From: Streptomyces mirabilis
GTDB lineage: Bacteria; Actinomycetota; Actinomycetes; Streptomycetales; Streptomycetaceae
Length of the DNA: 64,000 bases
NCBI RefSeq assembly: GCF_018310535.1
Contig: NZ_CP074102.1
Span: 4,712,001 to 4,776,000, forward strand
Direction of reading: 5' to 3'
The stretch's first letter is position 1; every line of letters starts with the position of its first letter. This document shows positions 51,452-60,144 of this stretch, piece by piece. A program made the position numbers and the translations under genes. The notes beneath the pieces were generated by a model. The model ran no database searches, was not told where the DNA came from, and worked only from the letters and a program-made list of their open reading frames with translations.

Positions 51452-53677
51452 TCAGCGGCAGACGACCAGCGCGTCCAAGGCCACCGCTCCCTGGCCCCTG
51501 GGCAGCACCATCAGCGGGTTGATGTCGAGCTCGGCGATGTCGTCCCCGAGTTCCAGAGCCATCCGCTGTACGCGCATGACGACCTCGACCAGCGCGTCCA
51601 CATCCACAGGCGGCCCCCCGCGCACGCCCTCCAGAAGGGCCCGCCCGCGCAGCTCGCCGAGCATGCCGCGCGCCTGGTCCTCGCCGAACGGCGGCACGCG
51701 GACGGCCGCGTCCCGCAGCACCTCGACGAGCACACCACCCAGCCCGACGGTCACGGTCGGCCCGAAGAGCTGGTCGTGCGTGACGCCCACGACCATTTCC
51801 ACGCCCCGCTCGACCATCTGGCACACCAGCACGCCGTCGAGCGAGATCCCCTCGTAGCGCGCGATGTCGGTGAGCTCGCGGTAGGCGTCCCTGACCTGGC
51901 TGGCGGAGGTCAGTCCGATCTTCACCAGGCCCAGTTCGGTCTTGTGGGCGATCTGGGCGCCGGACGCCTTCATGACCACGGGGTAGCCGACGAGACTCGC
52001 CGCGCGCACGGCCGCCGCCGCGCTGGTCACCAACTGCTCGCGCGGCACCCGGATCCCGTAGGCGCGCAGCAGCTGCTTCGCCGCGTGCTCGCTCAGTTGC
52101 TGTCCCGGCCGCATCAGCGCCTGCGTCTTGCGGAAGGACGGCGAGGGGGTGCGGGGAGCCTCGTCGAAGGGGGAGCGGTAGGCGGCGACGAACCGGTGAT
52201 GGTCCAGGTAGGCGCGCACGGCCGTGATGCAGTTGGCGAAGGTCCGGAAGGTGGCGACCTTCGACGAGCCGAGCAGCGTCTCGCGGTACGCGGCCTCGGT
52301 GCCGACCGGCGAGCCCCACACCACGCACACCAGCTTGTCCGTCTGTTCCGCCGCGTCCACCAGGTCCTGCGCGAGCTTGTCGCTCATCGGAGGAAAGGGC
52401 CCGGTGATCGGACAGATCAGTACGCCGACCTCGGGGTCGGCGAGGATCGCGTCGATGATCTTCCGCCCGCGCCAGTCGCCGACCGGATGCCCGCCGTTGT
52501 CGACGGGATTGGTCACGCTCAGGTACTCGGGTATCCACTGGTGCAGCTCGGCCTGCTTGACGGCGGAGAGACCCGGCAGCGGCAGCCCCGCCGCCGTCGC
52601 CAGGTCGGCGAAGTGCGCCCCCGTGCCGCCCGAGATCGAATAGACCACGACACCCTCGGCCCGTGGGGCGCGGGCGCGGGCCAACAGGGCGGCGGTGTCC
52701 TGGAGTTCGTCGAGCCCGTCGACGCGGATCACGCCGTACTGCCGCATCGCCGCGTCCACCACCGTGTCGGCGCCGGTCAGCTTGCCGGTGTGTGAGGCGG
52801 CGGTGCGGGCGCCGGTCTCGGTGCGGCCGACCTTGACGGCGACGACGGGAACTCCACGGCGGGCGGCGCGGTCGGCGGCGAGCAGAAAGGAGCGGCCGTC
52901 CTTGAGCCCCTCGACGTAGCAGGCGATCGCGCCGATCTCCGACTGCTCGGAGAAGTAGGAGATGAAGTCGGCGGTCTCGAGGTCGGCCTCGTTGCCGGTG
53001 GGCGCCCAGTGGGAGAGCCGTACGCCCAGCTCCTGCATCGCGAACACCGGCCGGCCCTGGTGTCCGGACTGGGTGATGAGGGCGATCGCGGGACCGTCGA
53101 GATCGTCGCGGAACTTCTCGAAGGCGTTGAGGTTGGTGTTGGGCCCCAGGAGCCGGAGGCCGGAGCGGCGTACGGCGGCGGCGAGGTGGGCCTGTGCGGC
53201 GGCGCCCTCGGCCCCGGTCTCGGCGAACCCGGAGGCGAAGGCGACGGCGAACTTCACCTTGGCCTCGGCCAGTTCCCCGATCACGGGGAGCGGATCACCG
53301 ACGAGGAGCACGGCCAGATCGACCTGCTCGGGCAGGCCGGCGAGGGAAGGGGAGCAGGGGATGCCGAAGACGGACTGACGGGTGGGGTGCACGGGGTGCA
53401 GTCGGGCTCCGACCCGCTCGGCCCAGGCGATCAGCTGCCGGGTGATGCCGGTGTTCGGCCGGCCCTCGGCGTCCGAGGCGCCGACGACGGCCACGGACTC
53501 GGGACGGAAGAAGCGGTCCAGATCGGGTACGTCGGCGTACAGCGGACGGCCGCTGACGTCCAGGTCGTCGACGTCGGCCGGGCGGCCGTGCACGACGGGT
53601 GAGGGCTGCTCGCCGCAGGCGATGACGCGGGCCCGGCGGGAGTCGGTGGTGAGGGTGCCGTGGGTTGATCCAAGCAT
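51452..53677 (-). CDS. ADP-forming acetate/acyl-CoA ligase (CoA-binding + ATP-grasp)
   Basis: A 741-residue NDP-forming acyl-CoA synthetase. Order: CoA-binding Rossmann domain (about residues 50-170: FFRPESVAVVGASDAEGRPN), succinyl-CoA-ligase-like flavodoxin domain (IALITQSGHQGRPVFAMQEL to VVKVG), the phosphohistidine segment ARTAASHTGKLTGADTVVDA with the catalytic His, and a C-terminal ATP-grasp domain (GYPVVMKASGAQIAHKTELG, PTVTVGLGGVLVEVLRDAAV). It interconverts acyl-CoA plus ADP/Pi with acid plus ATP, or activates an acid. Two perfect operators lie 34-72 bp upstream of ATG 53677. Confidence 0.92.
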   Translation of the reverse strand: MLGSTHGTLTTDSRRARVIACGEQPSPVVHGRPADVDDLDVSGRPLYADVPDLDRFFRPESVAVVGASDAEGRPNTGITRQLIAWAERVGARLHPVHPTRQSVFGIPCSPSLAGLPEQVDLAVLLVGDPLPVIGELAEAKVKFAVAFASGFAETGAEGAAAQAHLAAAVRRSGLRLLGPNTNLNAFEKFRDDLDGPAIALITQSGHQGRPVFAMQELGVRLSHWAPTGNEADLETADFISYFSEQSEIGAIACYVEGLKDGRSFLLAADRAARRGVPVVAVKVGRTETGARTAASHTGKLTGADTVVDAAMRQYGVIRVDGLDELQDTAALLARARAPRAEGVVVYSISGGTGAHFADLATAAGLPLPGLSAVKQAELHQWIPEYLSVTNPVDNGGHPVGDWRGRKIIDAILADPEVGVLICPITGPFPPMSDKLAQDLVDAAEQTDKLVCVVWGSPVGTEAAYRETLLGSSKVATFRTFANCITAVRAYLDHHRFVAAYRSPFDEAPRTPSPSFRKTQALMRPGQQLSEHAAKQLLRAYGIRVPREQLVTSAAAAVRAASLVGYPVVMKASGAQIAHKTELGLVKIGLTSASQVRDAYRELTDIARYEGISLDGVLVCQMVERGVEMVVGVTHDQLFGPTVTVGLGGVLVEVLRDAAVRVPPFGEDQARGMLGELRGRALLEGVRGGPPVDVDALVEVVMRVQRMALELGDDIAELDINPLMVLPRGQGAVALDALVVCR

Positions 53678-53710
53678 CGGTCCGCCCGCTCCTGTGTGAC
53701 AGCCAATTAA

Positions 53711-53725
53711 CTGACGCACTGTCAG
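53711..53725. promoter_or_regulatory. Regulon operator 6: CTGAC-GCACT-GTCAG
   Basis: A perfect dyad upstream of the ADP-forming CoA ligase; centres of operators 6 and 7 are 24 bp apart, close to two or more helical turns. Confidence 0.8.
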
Positions 53726-53734
53726 ATTACTTAA

Positions 53735-53749
53735 CTGACGCCGCGTCAG
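53735..53749. promoter_or_regulatory. Regulon operator 7: CTGAC-GCCGC-GTCAG
   Basis: A perfect dyad, tandem with operator 6. Both sit in an AT-richer stretch (AATTAACTGACG, ACTTAACTGACG) that shares the extension TTAACTGACG. Confidence 0.8.
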
Positions 53750-53944
53750 GAACCGTCGTGCAAGCAAAAGGCTGTCCGGCGGGGATCTGGTTCGTACCCG
53801 CCGCATGCGGGGCCGGAACCCGTGGGAGCGGTGCACAACCTTCAACTCCCTTTGATCGTCTATGACATGGCCCTGTCGGCTTACGCCGGCCAAGCCACCG
53901 CTTCTCTCCTTCTCCTCACCTTTCTTCTCACCCTGGGGGATGTC

Positions 53945-55288
53945 ATGAGACCTGTCTCCTTCGGCCGCGCGCTGCGGCTCGGAGCCTGTACGACGCTCGC
54001 GGCCGGACTCGTCACCGTGGGGCTCACCGCCGCCCCCGCGTTGGCCGGCACCGAGTCCGACCAGCTGTGGGTCGACGCACCCTCCGAGCAGACTCTGCCG
54101 CTCGGCACGGACGGCGGCGCGCCGCAGAGCCGGACGGTCGACGTGGGGATCTACCACGACAACGACCACTTCACGGTGACCGACGGCAAGGTGACCGTCG
54201 ATGCCTCCGGGCTGGCCGGGGTCGGCGAGGTGACCTGGCCGGACAACTGCGCACCGAGCGGTGCGACCGCGGTGTGCAGCGTGCCGGACGTGCCCGTGAT
54301 CGGGTCCGGCTACAGCCGGCAGATCCACCTCGGGATCCGCGCGGCCGACGGTGCGCAGACCGGGGCGCAGGGCAGGATCACTTACACGGCGACGGCGACC
54401 GGCGGCCCCGACGGCACGCTCACCGCGCCCGAGGACAGCTTCGAGACCGACTTCACGGTCGCCTCGGGTCCCGACCTCTCCCTCGCCCCCATGGCCGACG
54501 TCGAGCACGCGCAGCCGGGCGGCACCGAGACGATCCCCTTCGCGCTGACCAACAAGGGCAACGAGAGCGCGCACGGCGTCAAGGTGAAGATGACGGCCTC
54601 ATACGGGCTGGACTTCCTGAACAAGTACGACGCCTGCACCTACACGCGGTCGGGCGGTGACGAGTACGCGCCGATGACGGACGCGACCTGCACGTTCGAC
54701 CAGGTGCTGGCCCCCGGCGACTCCTTCGAACTGCCCGCGCCACTGGAGCTGGCGATCGCGCGGCACGCGCTGAACGACCGGTTGGACATCAGTGTCGACC
54801 CGGCCGACGGCGCGACCGACCTGGCGAGCCGCGACAACTACGCGGCGCTGCAGATCGGCACGGACAACACCGCGGACTTCTCGGTGACCGGCGCCGCGGT
54901 CACCGGTACGGCGGGCCAGACGGTGACCGCCCCGCTCACCTTCAAGAACAACGGTCCGGCCTGGTTCGCGAACCTCGGCTCCGGCGACCCGGCCGCCAAG
55001 GTCAGGCTGATCGTCCCGACCGGTACGACGGTCACCGGCGTCCCCGCGGACTGCGTCCCGCACACCCTCACAGGCGGGTACTACGGGCAGCGGACGGGCG
55101 CCCCGCGTTACGACTGCGCTCTCCCGTACTGGGTGTCCGAGAGCACCGAGCGCACCTACGCCTTCCAGCTGCGGATCGACGCGGCGGTGCCCGGCACGAC
55201 CGGTGAGGTCAGTATCCACCCCGAGTTCGGCGACTTCGTCTTCGACCCGGACACCACGAACAACACCGCGGTGCTCGCTGTCAACTGA
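53945..55288 (+). CDS. Secreted protein with CARDB/DUF11-like beta-sandwich repeats
   Basis: A 447-residue exported protein. The signal peptide runs from MRPVSFGRALRLG through CTTLAAGLVTVGLTAAPALA, with cleavage after ALA near residue 34. The mature part is beta-rich, with modules resembling CARDB/DUF11 domains (GGTETIPFALTNKGNESAHG, GQTVTAPLTFKNNGPAWFAN) and disulphide-candidate Cys pairs. No sortase motif or membrane anchor is visible. ATG 53945 has CTGGGGGAT upstream. It carries no regulon operator of its own and may be unrelated to the catabolic genes. Confidence 0.85.
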   Translation: MRPVSFGRALRLGACTTLAAGLVTVGLTAAPALAGTESDQLWVDAPSEQTLPLGTDGGAPQSRTVDVGIYHDNDHFTVTDGKVTVDASGLAGVGEVTWPDNCAPSGATAVCSVPDVPVIGSGYSRQIHLGIRAADGAQTGAQGRITYTATATGGPDGTLTAPEDSFETDFTVASGPDLSLAPMADVEHAQPGGTETIPFALTNKGNESAHGVKVKMTASYGLDFLNKYDACTYTRSGGDEYAPMTDATCTFDQVLAPGDSFELPAPLELAIARHALNDRLDISVDPADGATDLASRDNYAALQIGTDNTADFSVTGAAVTGTAGQTVTAPLTFKNNGPAWFANLGSGDPAAKVRLIVPTGTTVTGVPADCVPHTLTGGYYGQRTGAPRYDCALPYWVSESTERTYAFQLRIDAAVPGTTGEVSIHPEFGDFVFDPDTTNNTAVLAVN

Positions 55289-55331
55289 CGATGGTTCAGC
55301 AGCAGTGAACAACGCTCGGTAATGCGGTGAC

Positions 55332-56633
55332 TCAGTGCGCGGCGCGGGTGTCTCCCGTGTCGCGCGCCCCCGTTTTCGCCCCGGTTTTCGTCGCCGCCTT
55401 CTCCTGCGCCTTGGCCGCCTTCTCCCCCGCCTTGGCCGCTGCCTTCTCCGCCTTCTCCGCGGTCCTCGCGACCGCCTTCGCGATCTTCTCCGCGTCGAGG
55501 GCGAGTTCGCGGAACATGCCGCTGATGGGGTTGGTGAAGCCGGTGAAGTAGAGGCCGGGTGCCTTCTTCGGGCTGCGGGCGCCGTGCACGACCGGGCGGC
55601 CCCGCCCGTCGAGGACGTCGAGGTGGCCGACGATGCCCTCCAGGGCGCGTACATACCCCGTCGCGGCGATCACGACGTCCGGGCCGATCCGCTTTCCGTC
55701 GGCGAGGACGACCTTGCCCTCCTCAAAACCCTCCACCGCGGCCACGACCTCGACCCGTCCCTTGCGGACGGCGTTGATGAGGCCGACGTCCTGGACGGGG
55801 ATGGAGCCTTCGTTGACGCGGGAGTAGAGGCCGGTGTCGGGGCGGGGCAGCCCATGCGCCGACAGGTCCGGCACGCTGACCTTGGCCATCGGTCCGGCGA
55901 GCGCGTCGACGAGACGCACCGGCAGCCGTCGTACGACGATCCCGGTGAACTGGGCGGCCCAGCCGGCCGTGGAGCGGCGCACGATGTGCGGCGCGGTGCG
56001 CACGGCGAGCCGTACCCGGGAGGCGCCGCCCTCGACCAGGTCCACGGCGATCTCGGCGCCCGTGTTCCCGATGCCGACGACGAGGACGTCCCGGCCGGCG
56101 TAGGGGGCGGGGTTGCGGTAGTCGCCGGCGTGCAGGAGTTCTCCGGTGTACGTGTCGCGGCCGGGCCAGTCGGGGAGGCGCGGGGTGTGGTTGTGGCCGG
56201 TGGCGACGACCACGGCGCTGCCGGTCAGCTCACGGCCGCCGGTGGCGTGCAGCAGCCAGCCGTCTCCGCCCGGGGCGGGCTCGACGCGCGAGACCTCGAC
56301 GCCCGTGACGATCTCCAGCTGGTGGTGATCGGCGTACTTCTCCAGGTAGCGCACCACGTTGTCGCGGGAGACCCACCGCCCGAAGTTGCGCGGCATCGCG
56401 AGGCCGGGCAGGCCGGACAGCCGCCGGGTCGTGTGCAGGTGCAGCCGGTCGTAGTGGCGCCGCCAGGATGCTCCGACCTGGTCGGACTTCTCCAGTACGA
56501 CGGCCCGTACGCCCTGGGCGCGCAGCGCGTACGCCGTCGCGAGCCCCCCGGGGCCGCCGCCTATCACGTACACGGGGCGGTCTTCGTGCGACGGCACCGG
56601 GCGGGATGTGGAGGAAGCAGTCGAGTCGGCCAT
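55332..56633 (-). CDS. Flavin-containing monooxygenase-like NAD(P)/FAD oxidoreductase
   Basis: A 433-residue class-B-type flavoprotein. FAD motif VYVIGGGPGGLATAYALRAQ (about residues 21-40); FMO-like YTGELLHAGDYRNPAPY; NADPH motif VLVVGIGNTGAEIAVDL; and VIAATGYVRALEGIVG. The last 40 residues are an Ala/Lys repeat (AEKAEKAAAKAGEKAAKAQE) resembling histone-like tails. It may perform N- or S-oxidation or Baeyer-Villiger-like chemistry. ATG 56633 lacks a clear ribosome site; a GTG nine codons upstream is possible. A regulon operator (56850) lies 217 bp upstream, nearer the divergent DoxX operon. Confidence 0.9.
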   Translation of the reverse strand: MADSTASSTSRPVPSHEDRPVYVIGGGPGGLATAYALRAQGVRAVVLEKSDQVGASWRRHYDRLHLHTTRRLSGLPGLAMPRNFGRWVSRDNVVRYLEKYADHHQLEIVTGVEVSRVEPAPGGDGWLLHATGGRELTGSAVVVATGHNHTPRLPDWPGRDTYTGELLHAGDYRNPAPYAGRDVLVVGIGNTGAEIAVDLVEGGASRVRLAVRTAPHIVRRSTAGWAAQFTGIVVRRLPVRLVDALAGPMAKVSVPDLSAHGLPRPDTGLYSRVNEGSIPVQDVGLINAVRKGRVEVVAAVEGFEEGKVVLADGKRIGPDVVIAATGYVRALEGIVGHLDVLDGRGRPVVHGARSPKKAPGLYFTGFTNPISGMFRELALDAEKIAKAVARTAEKAEKAAAKAGEKAAKAQEKAATKTGAKTGARDTGDTRAAH

Positions 56634-56849
56634 GAGCGCGAGCGTAATCACGTCGTCACTTGATAGGTCTCGGTCAAGCCCGGAATCGGTTGCGAACTGA
56701 TCACGGCTGTAGGAGGAGTGGGTGGGACCGGTGGCGTAGGTCACTTGGTTGTGTTCGAAGGATGGTGAGGAGTGGCGAGGGGCGGTGAGGAGTGAACGGG
56801 AAGGGAGGGTGGCGTACGCCTCTTGCGCGGGCGCCCTCCGTGCGCTGAA

Positions 56850-56864
56850 CTGACGTACCGTCAG
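56850..56864. promoter_or_regulatory. Regulon operator 8: CTGAC-GTACC-GTCAG
   Basis: A perfect dyad 25 bp upstream of the DoxX ATG. The rest of 56634-56888 shows no gene. Confidence 0.8.
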
Positions 56865-56888
56865 ATATCGAAGGGGGCGTGGACTGCC

Positions 56889-57341
56889 ATGGACACGATC
56901 TGGCTCGGCGGGGCGGAGTGGCTGGCCGTGCTGCGGATCGGGCTCGGGCTGTGGTGGCTGGAAAGTTGGCGGCACAAGGACAAGAAGGGCTGGTTCGAGC
57001 GGGGGACCGGGATCGCGTGGGCGGCGGACGTCGCCGGCGAGCACCGGTGGAACGCGGTGCGTTCCGGCTTCGACGTCGTGGTCGCGCCCAGGCCGCGGAC
57101 GATGGCGTACGTCGTCGTGTACGCGGAGTTGGCCCTCGGACTGGGACTGGTGGCCGGGTTCCTGACGCCGATCGCGCTGGTCGGCGGGCTGCTCCTCAAC
57201 GTCCTGTACTTCACCCTCATGATCCACGACTGGGCCGAGCAGGGGCAGAACGCGATGATGGCGCTGATCTCGGTCGTCGCCTTCTTCGGGATGGGGTGGC
57301 AGACGTGGTCGCTGGACAGTGCGATCGGGCTCTTCTCGTGA
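56889..57341 (+). CDS. DoxX-family membrane protein
   Basis: A 150-residue protein with four hydrophobic helices (WLAVLRIGLGLWWLESW, MAYVVVYAELALGLGLVAGF, PIALVGGLLLNVLYFTLMIH, AMMALISVVAFFGMGWQTW). DoxX-type proteins accompany quinone- or thiol-dependent redox enzymes, often in catabolic clusters; a role in membrane electron transfer is a guess. It is under operator 8 and followed 25 bp later by a DUF35 protein gene. Confidence 0.85.
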   Translation: MDTIWLGGAEWLAVLRIGLGLWWLESWRHKDKKGWFERGTGIAWAADVAGEHRWNAVRSGFDVVVAPRPRTMAYVVVYAELALGLGLVAGFLTPIALVGGLLLNVLYFTLMIHDWAEQGQNAMMALISVVAFFGMGWQTWSLDSAIGLFS

Positions 57342-57366
57342 GGCGCCTGCCGATCGGGGTGTGCCC

Positions 57367-57900
57367 GTGAGCGGGGAGCGTGCGTCGGGCGGGGAGCGTC
57401 CGTCGGGCGAAGTGCGTGCGTCGGCCGGGGCGCGTTTCGACCTGCCCGAAGTCGATGCCTTCACCCGGCCGTACTGGGACGCGGCGGCGGCGGGACGGCT
57501 GCTGATCCGCCACTGCGCCGGCTGCGACCGGGCCCACCACTACCCCCGGGAGTTCTGCCCGCACTGCTGGAGCGAGGACGTGCGCTGGCAGTCCGCGAGC
57601 GGTCACGCCACGCTCTACACCTGGTCCGTCGTGCACCGCAACGACCTCCCACCGTTCGGCGAGCGGGTGCCGTACGTCGCCGCGGTCGTCGACCTCGCGG
57701 AGGGGCCGCGGATGATGACCGAGGTGGTGGAGTGCGAGGGCGACGCGCTGCGGATCGGGATGGGGCTGGAGGTCGCGTTCAGGGCGGGGGTGCCCGTGTT
57801 CCGGCCGCGGTCCGGCGCAGTCCCGCCTCCTTCCTCCGCCGTCCACTCCCCTTCCTCCGCCGTCCCATCCCCTTCCTCCGTGTCGAAAACCAGTTCCTGA
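57367..57900 (+). CDS. Zn-ribbon/OB-fold (DUF35) acyl-CoA-associated protein
   Basis: A 177-residue protein with an N-terminal rubredoxin-like zinc ribbon (C-x2-C in HCAGCDRAHHYPREFCPHCW, about residues 50-65) and an OB-fold (ATLYTWSVVHRNDLPPFGER, YVAAVVDLAEGPRMMTEVVE). DUF35 proteins bind acyl-CoA and usually partner thiolase-like enzymes (as in steroid side-chain degradation, Ltp2-ChsH2 type). No thiolase is in view. I chose GTG 57367; GTG 57361 and 57319 are alternatives. The C-terminus is a Pro/Ser repeat (SSAVHSPSSAVPSPSS). Confidence 0.88.
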   Translation: MSGERASGGERPSGEVRASAGARFDLPEVDAFTRPYWDAAAAGRLLIRHCAGCDRAHHYPREFCPHCWSEDVRWQSASGHATLYTWSVVHRNDLPPFGERVPYVAAVVDLAEGPRMMTEVVECEGDALRIGMGLEVAFRAGVPVFRPRSGAVPPPSSAVHSPSSAVPSPSSVSKTSS

Positions 57901-57930
57901 ACCCCTTTGGGCCCCGTGAATAATGGCCGG

Positions 57931-58554
57931 ATGTCCGACGTTCACGAGAAGTCCCTCGCCCACCCCTTCCCCGTGCTCGACGGCCACGGCCTGCGGCTGC
58001 GCCCCTGGGACCCGGAATCCGAGGCCGATGTCGAGACCTGGCTGCGCGGGCTGTCCGACCCGGAGTTCCAGCGCTGGAACACCCCGGTCAAGCTCGTCCG
58101 GGACCTGGACGGCGCCCGTGACTCGCTCCGCTCGCGCGCCGAGAGCGTCGCCGAGGGCACCGCTGTCGCCTTCTGCATCACGGACGCGGCCACCGGTACG
58201 ACCCTCGGTCACATAGGCGTCAACGACATCAACCACGTCATACGCGTCGGCATCGTCGGCTACTGGGTCCTTCCGGAGGCCCGCGGCCACCAGGTCGCCA
58301 CCCGCGCCCTCGCCCTGGCCGCCCGCTACGCCTTCGGCGCCGTCCGTCTGCACCGCATCGAACTGGGCCACGCCCTCGGCCACGACGCGTCCTGCCGGAT
58401 CGCCGAGCGGTGCGGGTTCCCGTACGAGGGGACGCTGCGGGAGGCGATGTTCGAGTCGGGGCGGCACGACGCGTTCCGGGACGTCCACCTGCACGCACGG
58501 ATCGCGACGGACCCGGAGCCGACGCTGCCGGTGACGGGCTCCGGGCTCCAGTAG
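57931..58554 (+). CDS. GNAT-family N-acetyltransferase (RimJ/RimL-like)
   Basis: A 207-residue acetyltransferase: LRLRPWDPESEADVETWLRG, HIGVNDINHVIRVGIVGYWV, the acetyl-CoA-binding LPEARGHQVATRALALAARY, HRIELGHALGHDASCRIAER and CGFPYEGTLREAM. This is the RimJ/RimL-like ribosomal-protein or small-molecule acetyltransferase type. ATG 57931 lacks a ribosome site; AATAAT (57919-57924) lies 6 bp upstream, consistent with a leaderless mRNA. Confidence 0.92.
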   Translation: MSDVHEKSLAHPFPVLDGHGLRLRPWDPESEADVETWLRGLSDPEFQRWNTPVKLVRDLDGARDSLRSRAESVAEGTAVAFCITDAATGTTLGHIGVNDINHVIRVGIVGYWVLPEARGHQVATRALALAARYAFGAVRLHRIELGHALGHDASCRIAERCGFPYEGTLREAMFESGRHDAFRDVHLHARIATDPEPTLPVTGSGLQ

Positions 58555-58605
58555 GACCCGGTCCCGAGTCCTTGACCTGCTGGTCTGCTGGTCTGCCGGT
58601 CTGTC

Positions 58606-58933
58606 TCAGTGGCAGGCGAACGACTTGTGGGTCTTGCTCGCACTCAGCGCGCAGGTCTCGCCCCGTACGGCACCGGCCGTGTCATGGAAGGCGAGCTTCC
58701 AGGTCCCGCCGTTGTCTTCGAGGACCGCGTATCCGAAGACCCCACGCCTCCCGCAGGGTTCACTTTCGCGGTGATCGACTTATGGACGGCCTGCAAGGGC
58801 GTGCCGATCAGCTGTCCGCGATCCGCTGGAAGGGCCGGCCGGTCCGATGGTTCGCGCAGTTCTGCACGGGACCGGTCATCGGGACCTCGCAGCCCGCGTC
58901 ACCGATGACGGCGATCTTGCCGGGACGCGTCAT
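58606..58933 (-). pseudogene. Deleted metallophosphoesterase gene
   Basis: Two disconnected pieces remain. The 5' part (from about 58933) encodes RPGKIAVIGDAGCEVPM, resembling the first metal-binding strand (GDxG) of a secreted-type calcineurin-like phosphoesterase, up to GRPFQRIADS and a stop. After frame changes the 3' part (ending at the stop at 58606) encodes VFGYAVLEDNGGTWKLAFHD and GETCALSASKTHKSFACH, a plausible C-terminus. The central metal-ligand region (GDxHY, GNH) is missing, so the gene is inactive. The whole 58555-59226 interval has no other gene. Confidence 0.55.
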
Positions 58934-59226
58934 CGAGGTCCACTTCGGCAAGGGGAGCCGGCGGTTCGCGGGATGCACCGTGGCCGCTCGGATTGACGTC
59001 CGTTCCAGCACCGCGTCGGAGGCCGGGAGGGGCACCGTCAGCTCACAGACGGTGGTCGGGAACTGTGACCCCATGGGAGTGCTCGGCCGGTGCAGGGAGT
59101 GCGGATTCCGGGTCCCTCCCACGGTGTGGCGCACGGCGGGACACGTCTGGCTGGTGTCCGTGGACACGGCGCGGGTCAGGAAAAACCGGAGGCACCAGGC
59201 ATGCCGTGAGCGGGATCATGCCGGGT

Positions 59227-60126
59227 ATGACTCGTGACGCGCACGGCTGGGTGTTCACCCGTGATCTGGACGAATTCCTCACGAGCGCGGGGGACTTCCT
59301 GCGCTCGCGGCCCGCGGCGCACACCGTGGCGCTGTCCGTGACCGACGCGCTGCGCAGACGAGGGCCGGACGTGTACGGGGAGGAGGCTCCGTTCTTCGGG
59401 CGGCTCGCCGACGCGGATGCGGATGGTGACGGGGTCGGGGCAGGGGGCGGTGGAGTGTCGGCCGTGCTGTTCCACACTCCGCCGTACCAGCTCAACCTCA
59501 CCGACCTCCCGGCGGAGGACATCGACGCGCTGGCCGCGCGGCTCGCGGACGAGGGGTACTCGTTCCCGGGCGTCGGCGGTCCGGTGGAAACGGCCGCGGA
59601 CTTCGCCGCCGCCTGGGAGCGCCATGCCGGCGCGCGGGCCCAACTCAGGAGAAGCGAACGCCTGTACCGGCTCGGCACGCTCACGCCGCCGACGCCCGTC
59701 CCGCCCGGCCGCGCCCGGGTGGCCGGTGAGGGCGACCACGCGCTTGTCGCGCGCTGGTACTCCGAGTTCGCCGGGATCTTCGGGCGGAACGAGAGGCAGG
59801 ACCCGGACCGCTGGGCCGAGAGCCGAATCGCGTACGGCGGCGTCACGCTCTGGGAGACGCCGGACGGTACGCCGGTGGCCATGGCCGGAGTGACACCCCT
59901 GATCGCCGGGCAGATCCGGATCGCCCCCGTCTACACCCCGGCACCCCTGCGCGGACGCGGCTACGCGGGGGCCGCCACCGCCGAGGTCAGCAGGGCCGCG
60001 CTGGCCACCGGAGCGGACGAGGTGCTCCTCTTCACCGACCTCGCCAATCCGACCAGCAACGGCCTCTACCAGCGCATCGGATACCGCCCCGTCGCCGACT
60101 TCGCCGTCCACGACTTCGTGAAGTAG
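59227..60126 (+). CDS. GNAT-family N-acetyltransferase with N-terminal extension
   Basis: A 299-residue protein. The N-terminal 140 residues are helical (WVFTRDLDEFLTSAGDFLRS, VSAVLFHTPPYQLNLTDLPA); the C-terminal GNAT domain has VARWYSEFAGIFGRNE, PVAMAGVTPLIAGQIRIAPV, YTPAPLRGRGYAGAATAEVS and NPTSNGLYQRIGYRPVADFA. ATG 59227 or 59218 are possible starts. It is an aminoglycoside/other small-molecule acetyltransferase type of unknown substrate. Confidence 0.9.
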   Translation: MTRDAHGWVFTRDLDEFLTSAGDFLRSRPAAHTVALSVTDALRRRGPDVYGEEAPFFGRLADADADGDGVGAGGGGVSAVLFHTPPYQLNLTDLPAEDIDALAARLADEGYSFPGVGGPVETAADFAAAWERHAGARAQLRRSERLYRLGTLTPPTPVPPGRARVAGEGDHALVARWYSEFAGIFGRNERQDPDRWAESRIAYGGVTLWETPDGTPVAMAGVTPLIAGQIRIAPVYTPAPLRGRGYAGAATAEVSRAALATGADEVLLFTDLANPTSNGLYQRIGYRPVADFAVHDFVK

Positions 60127-60144
60127 CCGGCTACGACAACCCGT

